The position numbers and the translations under genes are program-made. Below are positions 11,088 through 23,312 of a stretch of 64,000 bases of DNA, piece after piece. The stretch lies in assembly GCA_022559985.1 (NCBI GenBank), contig JAFJTR010000063.1, positions 124,001-188,000 of the forward strand, in the 5' to 3' direction. Under the pieces are notes generated by a model. That model saw nothing but the letters and a program-made list of their open reading frames with translations. It had not been told where the DNA came from and searched no databases. This stretch comes from Parastagonospora avenae f. sp. tritici 18332-5 (Eukaryota; Ascomycota; Dothideomycetes; Pleosporales; Phaeosphaeriaceae). Positions within the stretch are counted from its first letter, which is position 1. Each line of letters begins with the position of its first letter.

Positions 11088-14000
11088 CTAGTCCGAATCG
11101 CCATCAGCATCAGGAGTCTTCGAGTTCCTCTTCTTGTTCTTCGCGCCCGAGGGCCTACCGCGTGCCTTTTTTGGTGTGTTACCGAGGCTCATGTTACTCT
11201 TCCTCTTCCGACCACGTCCACTGGTTGGGAAAGGGGCAGTGGCATCGCCTTCGTCTGGAGTCTCGTAACCGGCTCCGAGATCGTCGTCTTCTCCATCTTC
11301 GCCGATCTGAGCTTCCCGATCTACGTCCAGGATGTCGGCAAAATCGTAGCATGCCTTGACCATGGTCTCGCGACTGTCGAGTGCATGCATAACAGGCAAG
11401 AGACTCTCCCAGAGTTCCTTGCCAGACACAAAATTGTTGCGTTGCGCGGGTTTGATGTAGTCTTTTTGCGGAATACCGCCCTTGGACTTTTGCACGTTGT
11501 AGCAGCGACGGATGAAGGCTCGGGTCTCCCAAACCATCCTTAGTATCATACAAGCTGTCGTGATCTGACGTAGACGGGTGTCATTGATTGTGGGCTGTTC
11601 GAGTTGCGAGGTGGTAATCGGTGCTTGAAACCCAGTGGCATCTCCCAACTGCTGCTGGAAGTCTCCGTGCCCATATTGTTGCTGTACCGTGACGAAACGT
11701 TTGGGCATCTCCGTCTCGATCGCCAATGCCACGGTGGGTCCGGTGTTTTTGAGTACAATAGCTTCCAAAGCAATCAAACACATGGCCACTTCTTCAAGAG
11801 TCGCCAAGTCGATCAGAGCCAGGTTTTCAAGACAGAAGCGAGCGAACAGTACTGATGAAGGTGGATCGCCACTCGCATGAAGCTTGGCAAAGTTGAAGTC
11901 CACCTGCTTGCAGAGGTTGTTGATAAACTTCTTGAAAGTGACTTTCTTTCCACTCTTCAATGCTTCGAAGAGCTTGCCGAGCTTAGCACCGTAAGTGGCC
12001 TCGCGCATTCCGTGAGGATCGCCAAATACTTCCACCTGATAATCATAAGCCATGCGTACCGACTGCATGTACTCTTTCTCTAGGTATGACTCCTGCTTCT
12101 CGTGGATTCGCTTGTGTTCGACTGAAGCCGTGTGTGATATGATGTCGATGGGGGAAGTGCCCAGAGCAACAAGCGCAGCGCCGCATTCTTTGGGATGGAC
12201 TAGTCCTTGGCGACTGATGCTGGCAATGACAAAGGTCGCTGAAACTCCCAAGTCGTTGTTGTACTTGAGTGCAGTATCCACAAAGTTCTGCAAGAACCTC
12301 TGCGCTATGTGAAGGGTCGCACTGTCATTTTCGTTGGCAACAAATGACGTCTCTAGTCGTGCGTTGCCAGTCACAGCCCCCTTGCCAACGGCAATCTCTG
12401 CGCCCGATTCTGAGCGACGCTCGGCGAAAGTAAAGTACTCTCTGAATGAAACCAGTGCTGCCTGTCGCAAGAGATCATTGTCGCCATTAATGAACACAAG
12501 CTTGAAGACTTTCTCGATCTCGGCGCGCATGAAGAGGCTCGGTGAACCTTGACAAATGTCTCCAACACTCTTTAAAGCTTGTACACGTACACTCATATCC
12601 CAAGCTTGCGATGTGAAGGGTCGGACCGTGTTGAGCAAAAGAAGGGAAACGGCAGTCTTGGAATCCTTGGAGAGCTTGATTGTCTGTGCGACCCGATTTT
12701 TGCGTGCTTGTTCTTCAAGCGTCTCTTGGAAGATCACTATGTTTTTGTCGAAGCTGCAGACTTTGCCGAACGTCCCAAGCAGTATTAGGTACGATTGAAT
12801 TTTCTTTTGGTTCTTAGCCGCGTCTTCCTTCGTGCATTCTGAGAGTGGCCGTAATTGACAGATGACGGATAGCATGAGGGTGCAGAGCTTCTTCAGACCT
12901 TGATCTGCCATTGGCGTCAAAGCCCACAAGCAGTGAGCAATGTCAACAAGAGTTTCTCGACTCTCAGGCTTTTGGACTGCCAAAGTTGCCAACTTTGATA
13001 CGTTGCTCATTAGGCTTGCGCGTACTTCTTCCGCAAACGTCACTTGGAGGGTGCTCAGTGTCGTAAATACATAGCGGAAAATGATGACTGTTGGCCGCAC
13101 AAGGGCGAGGTCCTCCGTGGTGGTGAGAACTTTGATGTACAATTTGAGCAGTTGTAACTGATCAACGGTAAACAGGCTGGGTTCGACTTTGGCAAATATG
13201 CTCAACGCTGTCATAATACGTGCCTGCGATTGCGTGTCAGATCCTGTTTCGGGGCTGATGATTTGATCGACCATGTCTGCAACGAGTTCTTTGCAGATCT
13301 CAATGTTTGCGGATCCGGGTGATAGCGCGTGCGCAAAAAGCTTTTCGAAAGCTTCCACGGTCTTTGGAGCAGCATGGATATGCTGAACAGTATTGATGAT
13401 GAGCAAAGATCGCTTAGAGCGTTCTAGTTTGAGTTGGCTCTCATCTAGTCTCGCATTCGGCTTATTGTGCACCAGTATGATCTCTTCAAGTACGTTGCGC
13501 GCGAGCTCGGAGATTGTCTTCTCGTCGTCTTGGGAGGGTAGGAGCAGGGCGGCAATGATTCTCAGCTTGTCGTCCATAGAAGACGGACCGTTGTAGATGT
13601 CCTTCAAGAGCTTAATGGCCTTCTTCTTTGGTCCATTCGAAGGATCGTTGGCCAATTGCAAAATACTAGACAGGAAGTGTTGCTGAAGCGAAGGTTGATG
13701 TTCCAGGCATGTCGACACCAGCGAAAGCGTAGACTCCCGGACCATAGGCGACGTATCGGAGAAGGCTGATATCATGTCCTTGACATTCCTCTCCGTGAAG
13801 ACACGAGGGTCTTTGTGAATAAGCTGCTCCAGACCCGTCATTCCTCGAGAGCGAAGCTTGGACGAGTTCTTGTCGAGCGTCTTTTCAAGCATCAACGCCA
13901 CGATGTAGGGGACATACTTGCAGACGTTATTCTGCATGGTTATAATGCCGGCAGCAAGTTTGCTCTGCGCTTCAGATATGGATTGGAATTTGCTGGAAAT

Positions 14001-16762
14001 ATGTTAGCAAAGAAGAAGAACAAGCAGCAGTTATTGTTTACGTACAACTTCTGAGAAAGCCATTTGTGATCCATGATCATGAGGTCCAGACGCTCATGAA
14101 GTTGCGCGATAGCGAGAGGGCGAGAATCAGCATCATCCGCATCGGTTGAAAAGGCTCGCAGGAATGCAGCTAGCCATAAAGTAACATGGCAACCGCTGAC
14201 AGACTGTAGACGCGGATCGTCCTGACTTGAATGTAAATCAAGATAGTCGGGTAGCGATTCGATCACCATCCGATACGGGCCGTCAAAAGCGAGTAGATCT
14301 AGGTCATTGGCTCCTTCTTTGGCGTTGTCGCTCATCGCCTCATCAAGGAGTCGGTCTAATTTGGAAGAGATGTCGGACTGGGAGACGTCTAGCTTCTCGC
14401 GCTTTAGCTTCTTCAGTCGATGCTTGAAATCGAGGATCCCACAGCCTATCCGGGACATGACTGAGAGAGCCATATCTTTGTCGTTCACGGTTGTCTTTGC
14501 CGATTGCTCGGCTTGTAACAGCGCGTTCATCTTCCTCATTACTTGCTCCAGTAGCAACTCTGCACCGGGCCATTCGGGTGAGCCAAGAACATTACAAAAG
14601 TCCTCGATGAATAGATCAAGAAGATTGCGAAACGGCTTGTCGCTAGTCTTAGATACATTCGATGCCCGGTCGACGAGAAACGCGGCGATGGTGTACGCTA
14701 TGGTTTTCGCTCTTTTGAAAAGAAGCTGCGCAGTCTGGGCTGGGGTATTGTTGCGCTTCTTCCTCTTCTTCGTACTGCTGGTTTCTGGGTCATAATCGCT
14801 TGCATCCTCATCAGAAGAATTCTCGTTATTCTTCGAGGCAGCAGTCTTCGTCTGAGACTCTCTGTTCGTTGCAGCTACCTGAACAAAGCGCATGAATAGC
14901 GCAGAAATGGTCATAATGGGCACATCTCTCGCTGACTTGAACTGTCGCGCGCTGGCCTTCTTGTCGGGCAACTTTTCCAGATTGCTCAAAACACCATTGA
15001 GGATAGAGTTCTGCTGTTCCGCATGTCGAGCAAAAATCTCAGCCAGAACATCCACAGCCTTTTGCCGAAACTGCTCGAATTTCTGGATCGTGAAGATAGA
15101 ATCCTTTTCTGAGTCGCTGTTCTGTTCCATGACAAGCTCCAATGACAGGTATTCCAGACCATTGAGTGCTCTGTCGGAGAGATTGTATTTGCCAATCAGC
15201 ATCGCACATCGAGACATGACGCTCCCGCAAAGCCGAAGAACAGTCTGCAGCTCCTTCTTTTGGCCGGTGGCGGCAATGAACACATCTTCTGTAGAGCCAG
15301 AACGACGAGCTTGAAGGACCGGGACGATGCAGGCATCCTTGATGAATTTTATGAGGTCGATAATGGTATCGATCATCTCTTCGCGTCGCATGCGGTAATC
15401 GTCACGACCCTCGATCATGGTGTCCAGAATCATCTTAGCGGCCTTCAGTGCGAACTTGGCTGCCTCTATGCTATCGGACCATTCAGCAGTCTCTTCTGCT
15501 TGCTTGAACAGATCATTTTTGGTAGCTGAAGTAACGCCAGGCTGCAAAAGGGATTGAATGTCCATGACCATGTCTACAGGCAAGGCGGAGAAGCGGCCGA
15601 GGTTGATGATGTTGGACATCTTGTCAGAGAGGTTGTCCATTGCTCTTGATCGCATGACTGTGAAGTCAGCGTCGAGCGTTGACACGGTCCTGAAGCTGTC
15701 TGATCCTTCAAGGTCGTCCTTGTCATCAGTCAAAGACGCAACGAGATCCCGAAGCTCTTCAATCTTTCGGTCGGCAATCTCCCGCTCGTGTGGTTTGAGA
15801 GCTGCAAGGCCTACGTCGGTCGGTTCTTTCCTCTTCTCCGACAAGCTGGGCGTGGCGTCGACGTCGTAGCGTTGGTATTCTTCACGGCGACCACTGATGG
15901 ATTTAAGGACTACGGCTGGACCAGGTCGACCTGGAGTGCTATTCGAAACAGAGGAAAGAGCGCTGGAGGGAAACGGAAGGTGGCCGTTTTGTGCGTGTGC
16001 GGTGCCATTGGGTGTTTCGACCTGGGGAAGCGAGGGCGTCCTCGTCTGGGATGGGGTCGCAGCTGGCCGTGCTGGAGTCGCGAGCTGGCGTGGATCAGGC
16101 GGGAGGACTCCATTTGCTGTATTTGTCAGTAGGGAAGCAGATACGGCGGACAAAGAGACGTACGCGTGAAGCTCACGTCCGTCTGCTGCAGGAGCATGCT
16201 CGCAAAGGGGCTAAGAGCCGGCGTATTGCTTGCAGCAGTTCCATTCTGTTCTTTTGCGGGGCTGTCTGGAGGAGGCGTTGCGAGCTGTGGCATTGGGTTG
16301 AAGTTGCTGTACTTTGTCAGTGTCCGCATTGAGTGCGTGTGGAAGGGGCCGGGCGTTACTATTCGGGAAGCTTGTCGCGATGCAATAAACGCTGGAGCTG
16401 ACGGAGCGTGTCGTTGAGGTGCTGCGCGGTGGTTTGGCCCTTGATCTCGTCGTTCAATATGCCCACTGCTCGCTTCGCAGCGTTGTGTTGATCTGGAGTG
16501 AGGGTTGAGGGCGGCGTGGGCGGTTCGGCTGCGGGAAAAGGAATGATGTCTGTGGGCGGTTAGCCTGTTACTCTGAGGCAGGTGATAGAACACAGCGTGG
16601 GCGCTTTCTCTAGGTGAAGGCGGGCCACTGACCGGGCGAGAATGGGATGATGGAGACAAACGGCGAGTACATGGCCGCCTCATCCACCGTGGGCGGCGGC
16701 CGGTATGCCAGACCCCCTCCATTGGTATTGTGCCAGTTGCTGCCATTTGCGTGTCCAGCCAT
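11088..16762 (-). CDS. SCC2: cohesin loader SCC2/Mis4 (Nipped-B family)
   Basis: Loads cohesin rings onto chromosomes together with SCC4, and so is needed for sister-chromatid cohesion. Five exons on the minus strand: 16762-16633, 16549-16360, 16306-16164, 16116-14046, 13992-11088. They give about 1812 aa, the normal fungal size. The frame is continuous through four short introns (47-83 nt). The start is the ATG at 16762, just ahead of the conserved SPFVSIIPFSP region. The N-terminal third is disordered. The body is helical HEAT-type sequence, with Mis4 landmarks such as DGRDDYRMRREEMIDTIIDL-like helices and SKLRSRGMTGLEQLI. A conserved C-terminal block includes VFGDPHGMREATYGAKLGKL. The tail is acidic then basic with an AT-hook-like RGRPSG. 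It is divergent with RPA12 across 391 bp. Confidence 0.93.
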
Positions 16763-17153
16763 AATGGCCGCCGGGAGCGTGCAGCGCTGGCGGGGCGGAT
16801 GTGGACGTGGTTGCTGCTGGGGGATGCGATGAGGTTTGCCCGGGATGGGGTTGAGGGCTCACTACGGCGGCAGGGACTGGCACATGGTCGCAGGTGGAAG
16901 ACCCCGCGAATGTCGGTGATGCGCTCTTACGATAAGCCGCTCCTTCCCCGTTCGAGTACGGTGAATGCGATGCGTTTGGCTTCACGTACTGCTGCACGGC
17001 ACAATTCTGACGCGTCTGACCGCCTTCCGCTTGCATCTAGCGCCGCAGCTGCGGGAGTGCCTGCTCTCCGCAACCCGAAAGTTCGCGATTCCCTGTCTCT
17101 TTTTCCTGAATCCAATTTATACCTTCACACTACACAGCGACAAATCTCTCGTC
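16763..17153. promoter_or_regulatory. shared promoter region of SCC2 and RPA12
   Basis: 391 bp separate the two divergent start codons, so both promoters must lie here or overlap the 5' leaders. The RPA12-proximal part is pyrimidine-rich. No specific factor site is claimed. Confidence 0.5.
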
Positions 17154-17625
17154 ATGTCTGCAATCGGCTCTCTTATCTTCTGCAACGACTGTGGTAACCT
17201 GCTCGACGGTAGCGCTGGGAAGAAAAATGTGACCTTGACTTGCGCCGTTTGTGGTGCTACATGCAAAGGTGCGCTGTCTCAGAGTGATCGCATAGACAAA
17301 TGCTGATCTCGTGTACGCAGATACTTCCTCCAAGACGGTTGTCACGCACTCCAAGCCCACCGCCTTTCCGTCCGCCTTGCGTACAAAGCGATCTGAAGTG
17401 CAGGCCATCAACGACGATGATGTGCAGACGAGCGTTGTTATTCGGCAGACATGCGAAAAGTGCGGTCGCGAGGAAGTTCGCTACTACACCCAGCAGCTGC
17501 GAAGCGCAGACGAAGGCACCACTGTCTTCTACGAGTGCGATTGCGGTCACAAGTATGTTAGCCCCGGCGCATACACCATCAGATTTCGGCTAAAACTATT
17601 CTACAGGTGGAATACGAACAACTGA
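17154..17625 (+). CDS. RPA12: RNA polymerase I subunit RPA12 (A12.2)
   Basis: Small Pol I subunit with RNA-cleavage and termination roles, related to TFIIS and Rpb9. Exons 17154-17268, 17321-17552 and 17607-17625 give 121 aa, matching the family (about 125). The N-terminal zinc ribbon is MSAIGSLIFCNDCGNLLD...CAVCGATCK. The C-terminal TFIIS-like ribbon is CEKCGREEVRYYTQQLRSAD with the catalytic acidic hairpin RSADEG, then FYECDCGHKWNTNN. The last ligand pair reads C-D-C rather than the C-x2-C I know from yeast; the genomic codons are TGC GAT TGC. The final exon is only 19 nt. It converges on the deoxyhypusine hydroxylase gene with 63 bp between stops. Confidence 0.93.
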
Positions 17626-17688
17626 AGGGGAGATATGAGGACTTCTATTGCAACCAAAACGCCGTGTACATTCCACTGTCCTTCACTC

Positions 17689-18729
17689 TCAAGCCGCAAC
17701 TGCCTGCGCCTGTGGCACAATGGCGTACTCCACCTCGCCGTTCTTCTCAAACTCGGCCATGTCAAGCGCGACAATGACGCTATCCCGTACCACCTGCTCC
17801 GGGTCATCCAAGAACTTTTTGAGTGTCTCTTCAACACCCTCCTCATCTCCCAGACTTCCAAGTGCTTCTGCGGCCTCGTGTCGAACCATGCTCGCCTCCT
17901 TTGTGTTGCTCAGTGCCTTCGTCAGGCTGGGAATTGATGCGGGATGCGATAGTTGACCGAAGACGAACGCGATCTCGTGGCGGAACAGAGCAGATGGATC
18001 GCTGAAGCCGCGGGCAAGCGCATGCACAGCTGGAACAGCTGTTGGCAGATCAGGCGGCGAGGAGAGATCGCGGAGCGCGAACATAGCCCGGTAGCGCTGG
18101 AAGAGGGGCAGAGATGTGTCGAGGAGTGTATTCTCAAGGGCTGGAATAGAGGGCGCTTCGTTGCTCTCGGGCATCGGCGGTGCAGGATCAACGGAGGTGA
18201 AGTCGCTGCACTTTTTCAGCCTAGCATTCAGATATCACCAGTAGTTTAAAGCATACCTCTTCTTCAGCTTCTCTGAGCCCTTCTGCAGCCCATGCTCCCA
18301 CTCGATGCGATCCACGGCAATGTCGCACGTCTCCCTTACAACATCCACTTCCTTCGCGTCATCCCTCATCTGCTTCAACAGCCCCAGGCTGCCTTTATCG
18401 CTCAAGGCGCCCAGTGCTTCGGCAGCCTCATGTCTGCACATGGAATCCTCGTCCTTGTCCTCTAGCACACCGCGCAGAGGCGCAATGGCTGCGTTATGCC
18501 CTGACTGACCGAGACAGTAGGCTAACTCATGCTTTAGTAACGCAGACGGAGAGCTGAAGGCTGCAGCAATGGCCTCGATCGCAGGCACGGTCTGCTCGGT
18601 GGGTGGTTGGAGGGAAGCAAGGTGCTTCAGCGAGAAGAGGGCGCGAAAGCGGCGCGCAAGAGGCTCAGACTCGGAGGTGACGATCTTGCGAAGGGTAGGG
18701 ACCTGGGTGTCCTGCTCGGTGACTGCCAT
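17689..18729 (-). CDS. LIA1: deoxyhypusine hydroxylase (HEAT-repeat di-iron enzyme)
   Basis: Hydroxylates deoxyhypusine on translation factor eIF5A to make hypusine. Exons 18729-18257 and 18205-17689 give about 329 aa, the family length. I place the acceptor at 18206 because it gives KLKKSDFTSVDPAPPMP, the family linker, and a 51-nt intron; an earlier AG would make a 36-nt intron. The protein is two symmetric halves of HEAT repeats. The four His-Glu pairs that hold the two irons are visible: LLKHELAYCLGQ, CRHEAAEALGA, FRHEIAFVFGQ and VRHEAAEALGS. No targeting signal is seen, so it is cytosolic. Its start is divergent with the 404-aa protein gene across 464 bp. Confidence 0.95.
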
Positions 18730-19193
18730 TTTGTCGATATCAAAAATTCGAGGATTGTGACTTCACGCTGCACAATGGATGATCCGGACTCGAGCCAACT
18801 TTTTTGGCGCGGGGATTAGTGGGGTGCTGATCTAATCTAATCAGATCAAATTGAGCGCTAACCGCATCCTCTCTCAGTCGCACGTGAATGCGTGACAGCG
18901 TACCAGCCACTTCCGTCAAGGGTCCAGGCTTGCGTGACAACAATGACTCCGCGACCTCGACTTCTTTGATGCACGAGCGCTCAAAGACGGGCCCACTAAA
19001 ACAAAGGCGACCCACTGCACATAGTGAGGGGCGCCCTATGCCACGTCCACCTTCACCTTCACCGCCTCGACCCACTTGGAGCGTTCCCCTGCAGCACTAC
19101 GCCTAGAACGCTTATACTTTCGTACCTGCATCTACCAAACCAATCGACGCACCACTCTCCACGAACCTGCGTTCCTCTGCGAACCACAACAGC
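18730..19193. promoter_or_regulatory. shared promoter region of the DOHH gene and the 404-aa protein gene
   Basis: 464 bp between divergent starts. A short imperfect palindromic stretch, ATCTAATCTAATCAGATCAAAT, sits near 18831-18851. No known factor site is claimed. Confidence 0.4.
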
Positions 19194-20460
19194 ATGGCGT
19201 TCCTCCGCGACGTTTCCGACCGCTTTTGGAACTATGTGAGCCCGCGCAAAACACAACAACGGCGAGACAAAGAGTTCAAGGTCCCCGCCATTCCGATCCG
19301 ACCCACCCCGCTGAAGAAGCAGGTTGCGACGCCAGAGTCGCGCGACATGAGCCCGAAGTCGCGCGTCAAGATTTGGACCGTACGCACCCCGAGTCCGCAG
19401 AGCGAGTTCGACGGCAACATGGATATCGACCAGACGCTGCTGCCTCCTTCACCCCCTGCCTCGACAAAACAGATGGACGATCTCGAAGGCGACACCATGG
19501 TCGCTTCACCCGGCACCGAAAACACAAAGGAAGGGTCGCCGGATGAGGAGGTAGATGCGAATGAGGATACGATACTCGTCGAGGACGGAAACTACATGGG
19601 CCAGTCCATCGATGTCGACAAGGAGAGAGAGAGGCGAGAGAACCAAGGCCGCCAGCTCCGAGCCGCTGGCTGGTCTGAGGACGCCGTGTTCCTGTTCCAA
19701 AAGCTGGGAATGCGCGGCTTCGAACCACTGCTGCCAATTGAGTGGATCGACGACCTCGAGACGCTACCGGAGGATCTCTTCACTGCAAGGGTAGACAAGG
19801 CTTTCTTGCGTCCAGCGCACGGAAGTAGCTTTCGTGGTGAGTTCTCGAGACTGAACAACACATCTGCGCAAAGCTAATGAGCCAACAGCACAACAAGCGC
19901 TGAGCAACCTCTTCGATCTTGGTGGCCGCGTCCGCGATGCGAAAGTTACCAAGGCGCCGAAGCGCAGACCAGAATACCACATCAAGCGCGCCGTGCAGAA
20001 ATACACCACCTGGGCCATGAAAGACGGCGGGGTCGACCAACTCTGGCCTGAATTACCACTCTTCAAGACAGTTACCTGGCCCAAGAAAGTCCACTCCAGC
20101 GTCGGTGAGCGCATGATGCTCCAGAAACTCGGCGACCTCTACAACCAATGGCACCATGCCCTCGGCATTGATGCCGCCGAAGAGCGCGGAGACATAGTCG
20201 TGCCCGAAGTCCCTACTCTCTACGGAGTGACCGCGTCGCACACTGTCATGGCCTTCGTCAGCTATGCGCCCTCGACAGAAGAGCAAGAGCAGCCTCAGCT
20301 CAGACTGATCGCCATGTTTAACTTCAAGCATGAGGGCTATGACGTCTGGCACGCGCTCGCCATGGCTATCTTCGTCACACACTGTCGCAACCGCATGATG
20401 CAGCTTAAGGAGGTGATTCCCGAGCCAGACTTCTTGACCGGGACGGACCCCGACCTATGA
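19194..20460 (+). CDS. conserved-looking fungal protein of unknown function, 404 aa
   Basis: I cannot assign a function. Exons 19194-19836 and 19889-20460 join in frame (GTGAGT donor, CCAACAG acceptor). The N-terminal 150 residues are low-complexity and rich in Pro, Ser, Asp and Glu, with basic patches such as PLKKQ, and look disordered. A compact region follows (GRQLRAAGWSEDAVFLFQKL). The second exon is well structured, with Trp-rich helices (YTTWAMKDGGVDQLWPEL) and a C-terminal alternating hydrophobic segment around LRLIAMFNFKHEGYDVWHAL. This suggests an alpha/beta fold. No catalytic motif, signal peptide or transmembrane segment is visible. The composition and exon structure look like a genuine housekeeping-type gene rather than an accessory ORF. 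Confidence 0.75.
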
Positions 20461-22121
20461 GCTCAAACACACACCACGATGAACGGGCATGATGAAGGAT
20501 GAACACGACGGACGACATAATGAAGAGGAGGAATACCACGACACGATTATTTGATTGACGACTCGAAGAAAACAAGGAGTTGCGTAGTTTTTGCGATTAT
20601 ACCCACGATACCCACAGAATGCTTCACTGCCTTGCGCTTCGATAGGGTTCAGATTGTAGCGATGGCTCTTATTTTCTTTGTTTTTGAGAGGGTGGGAAGA
20701 GGATATGAATTGTTCTCTGCTGGTAGTGGCAAGGAAGATGAGATGCAGGCGATAGGTCAAATCGCATGAGACGCATAGATAGTTAAATCAAATCAAATCA
20801 AATCAAACGAATCAGTAAACCACATTTACAATACACGACTTCTATATTCTGAATATCCTCCCAACTCATCCCTCGACACACCAGCTATAAGGTTACCACT
20901 ATTTCCAAGCTCACATCCACCTCGTCATCAGCGTTCATCGCCGCCTCTGGTCTAACTCAAAACCTCGTTTTCTCGAGCTAAAGCCGTAGCTCTTTTGCAA
21001 CCTCATTCTCGACCGACTCTGGGCAGTACTTACTGCCGCACCCGCCCTCTTCGCTTGTCCGTTTTCTGCCACAGCATACCATCCTTGCGAGCGCAGCCGC
21101 TCAGAGTCACGCTCACTCCAGCCACAGCGCGCTATCAGCTTTCAATCACCAGTACCATGAACGAGGCATATCTATGAGCAATTCCACAACACACACGCGT
21201 GAAGTCGAGGCTGCCCCACGCATTCCAAGCCCGAGTAGGCAGGTATCTCTTGCCATCATCACTCGACAGTAGTTTCAAAAGGAATCAATTCGAACGTTAA
21301 TTTAATACCTGATTATGAGGATAACTCGCAACTCACTAGCAAACATGGCGTTTATATGATGGGCTTTTACATAATTGACACTTCCTCGCTGAGTTTACCG
21401 AAAGCACTGGCTCTATTGCACTTTGTGCGCAAACGCAATGAGCACAAAGCGCAGGCAACGCTATCTCTAGGTCTCGGGGCAGTACTCGTGAGCCTAGTCG
21501 TGGTCCATGCCATGTTTTGGCCCGCTCAAAAGACAGGTGGCTGGAGAGGACAGACGTGCAAGGCTATCCAGACTGTATCGATGCTTGGTGTTGCTGCGGC
21601 ATACATCTCCCTATCCACCTCCAGGGATCTGGAAGCGCACAGGACTTCGTTCTGTAAGTTAGTACAACGCCGATAATCTTATCCCAAGCTGCAATCACCC
21701 AGGCTAGCATAAACATCCCAAGCCGACAGCAAAAAAAGCACATGCTTACTCTGCCCCCTATCCCTCCATTCTCCTCACTCATACCCACAAATGCGCAAAA
21801 ATCCAGCAAAAGAAAACCCCGCTTTGGCGGGGTTAAAAAACTCTTATTTTCTTAATTAAAAGCCCGACCCTAATTCCGAAAATCCAGCCTCTTTCACTTC
21901 CCCTCCTAGGCTGTGGGATCCTGAGGAGATATCTTAAAGCGCTAGTTTGTGACAAACTGAACGCGATGAGAAGTAGAGAATCCCGGCCTAGCTGAACCCT
22001 TAGATTCACAACAAGGGCGAACTTGAGGGTAGATTCACGGTAGGTCGCGAACCTGAGCTCATGGTTGTTTGATGTTTGTTCGATGGGATATTGAGGGATT
22101 ACTTTATTTGTAAAGAGATTA
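20461..22121. other. intergenic region with short simple repeats
   Basis: About 1.7 kb without a recognised gene. It contains a short AAATC pentanucleotide run at 20785-20807. One weak candidate at 21359-21654 has two hydrophobic stretches and a splice-like end, but I do not call it a gene. Confidence 0.5.

Positions 22122-22211
<90 letters not shown>
22122..22211 (+). repeat. (TAG)30 trinucleotide microsatellite
   Basis: An uninterrupted run of 30 TAG units (90 bp), read directly. It lies downstream of the convergent MAPEG gene, about 160 bp from its stop codon, and is not in a coding region on either strand. Confidence 0.97.
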
Positions 22212-22367
22212 GTCATAATTGTCTTGGGTATTTGTGCATGGCATACAAATTGGAATATGGTGTAGTGGTGTAGAAGTGAAAGAATACTTTTGACCACCAC
22301 AATTCTCAGCTACTTTCAAAGAAGACTCAGATACATCTCTACCACACCTCTTCCCATCCCATCAATC

Positions 22368-22908
22368 CTATCCCAACAGCGCCGCCGCCTTCCAAATCTG
22401 CCACCCCGCCAACCCCGAGCCCACCGCGTACAACGCACTCCTAATAAAACTCTTCTCGTGATCCGCAATCACCACATACGCCACATCATACGCCGCCCTA
22501 ACCGCGAACCACGCCGCAATGAACGTCGTCAGACCCGTGGCATCGCCATCGACAACCGCGCGGCCCAGTCCGGTAACGGTGCTGCGCTCCGCTATAATGG
22601 ACGACAAAATGGCCACGGCGAATAAGGGCATTTGCTCGATGTTGTTTGATTGCGCGTTCTCGGCGCGTTGGTATTTTTGAAAACTGGATATGTTAGGATG
22701 AAGAATTGTGCATGAGGACTGACACATACACAGCATCAGGCACTTTCCCCTTCACGGCATCAGGCGAGAGAGAAGCTTTGGGATTGGCATTGTTGACTTT
22801 GTAGCCTGAGGCTGTGAGGATGGATTGCGCGTAGATGTGCGGGGCGATGGAGAAGATGTAGTAGGCTGGGATGGCGAGGAGGTAGTAGTTTGTTGAAGAG
22901 GTGGACAT
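22368..22908 (-). CDS. MAPEG-family integral membrane protein
   Basis: Small four-helix membrane protein of the family that includes microsomal glutathione S-transferases and leukotriene C4 synthase. Exons 22908-22730 and 22683-22368 give 164 aa; the 46-nt intron leaves the frame intact and joins as PDAVFQKYQRAENAQSNN. The family hallmark is this R-A-E-x-A segment followed by EQMPLFAVAIL. Helices are around residues 7-27 (YYLLAIPAYYIFSIAPHIYA), 70-95, 105-120 (TTFIAAWFAVRAAYDVAYVV) and 140-160. Whether it conjugates glutathione cannot be told from sequence; many fungal members are uncharacterised. Confidence 0.85.
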
Positions 22909-23312
22909 GATTGTTGATTGTTTTCGTTTCTTGCGGGAAGTAGATCAGTTTGAGTTTTGATGAGGGTGTAGATGAGTGCAGATCTTAGGAACAAGTATGA
23001 ATGCGGCGATAAGTATTGCGGACCAATGCGGATGAATGACGTATATCAATTCGGTGTTAGATATATGCCGAATGAGAACTCCTCGTGCTATGTTTATAAA
23101 ATATCGTATATGTTAAAATGTACATGTAGCTGGAGTGGTCTACAGTACTGAAATAACATACGTAAATTATGTAAGACGTCCAGGTGGAGATCCATTTGAC
23201 GTTGGTCATCGCAGCCAAGACGCAGGTCCGGAATTAAGCAAGTTGCGACTGGCGAACTCTCAGATAAGCAATGCAGCTCGGAACATGATATGAGCGTTGC
23301 TTTCGATTGAAT
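22909..23312. other. AT-rich spacer between two minus-strand genes
   Basis: 404 bp holding the MAPEG promoter and the MLH1 3' flank. It is AT-richer than its surroundings. No gene was recognised. Confidence 0.5.

Noticed and set aside
18206..18256. 36-nt intron (acceptor at 18221) in the deoxyhypusine hydroxylase gene
   Set aside because: A 51-nt intron using the acceptor at 18206 gives the conserved KKSDFTSVDPAPPMP linker and a normal intron length.
21359..21654. Small protein with two hydrophobic stretches and a GTAAGT at its end
   Set aside because: Splicing to the next AG gives an immediate stop, and there is no family resemblance or coding-like composition.
22076..22300. Long poly-Val, poly-Tyr and poly-Leu ORFs
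   Set aside because: They are translations of the TAG microsatellite in different frames, not genes.
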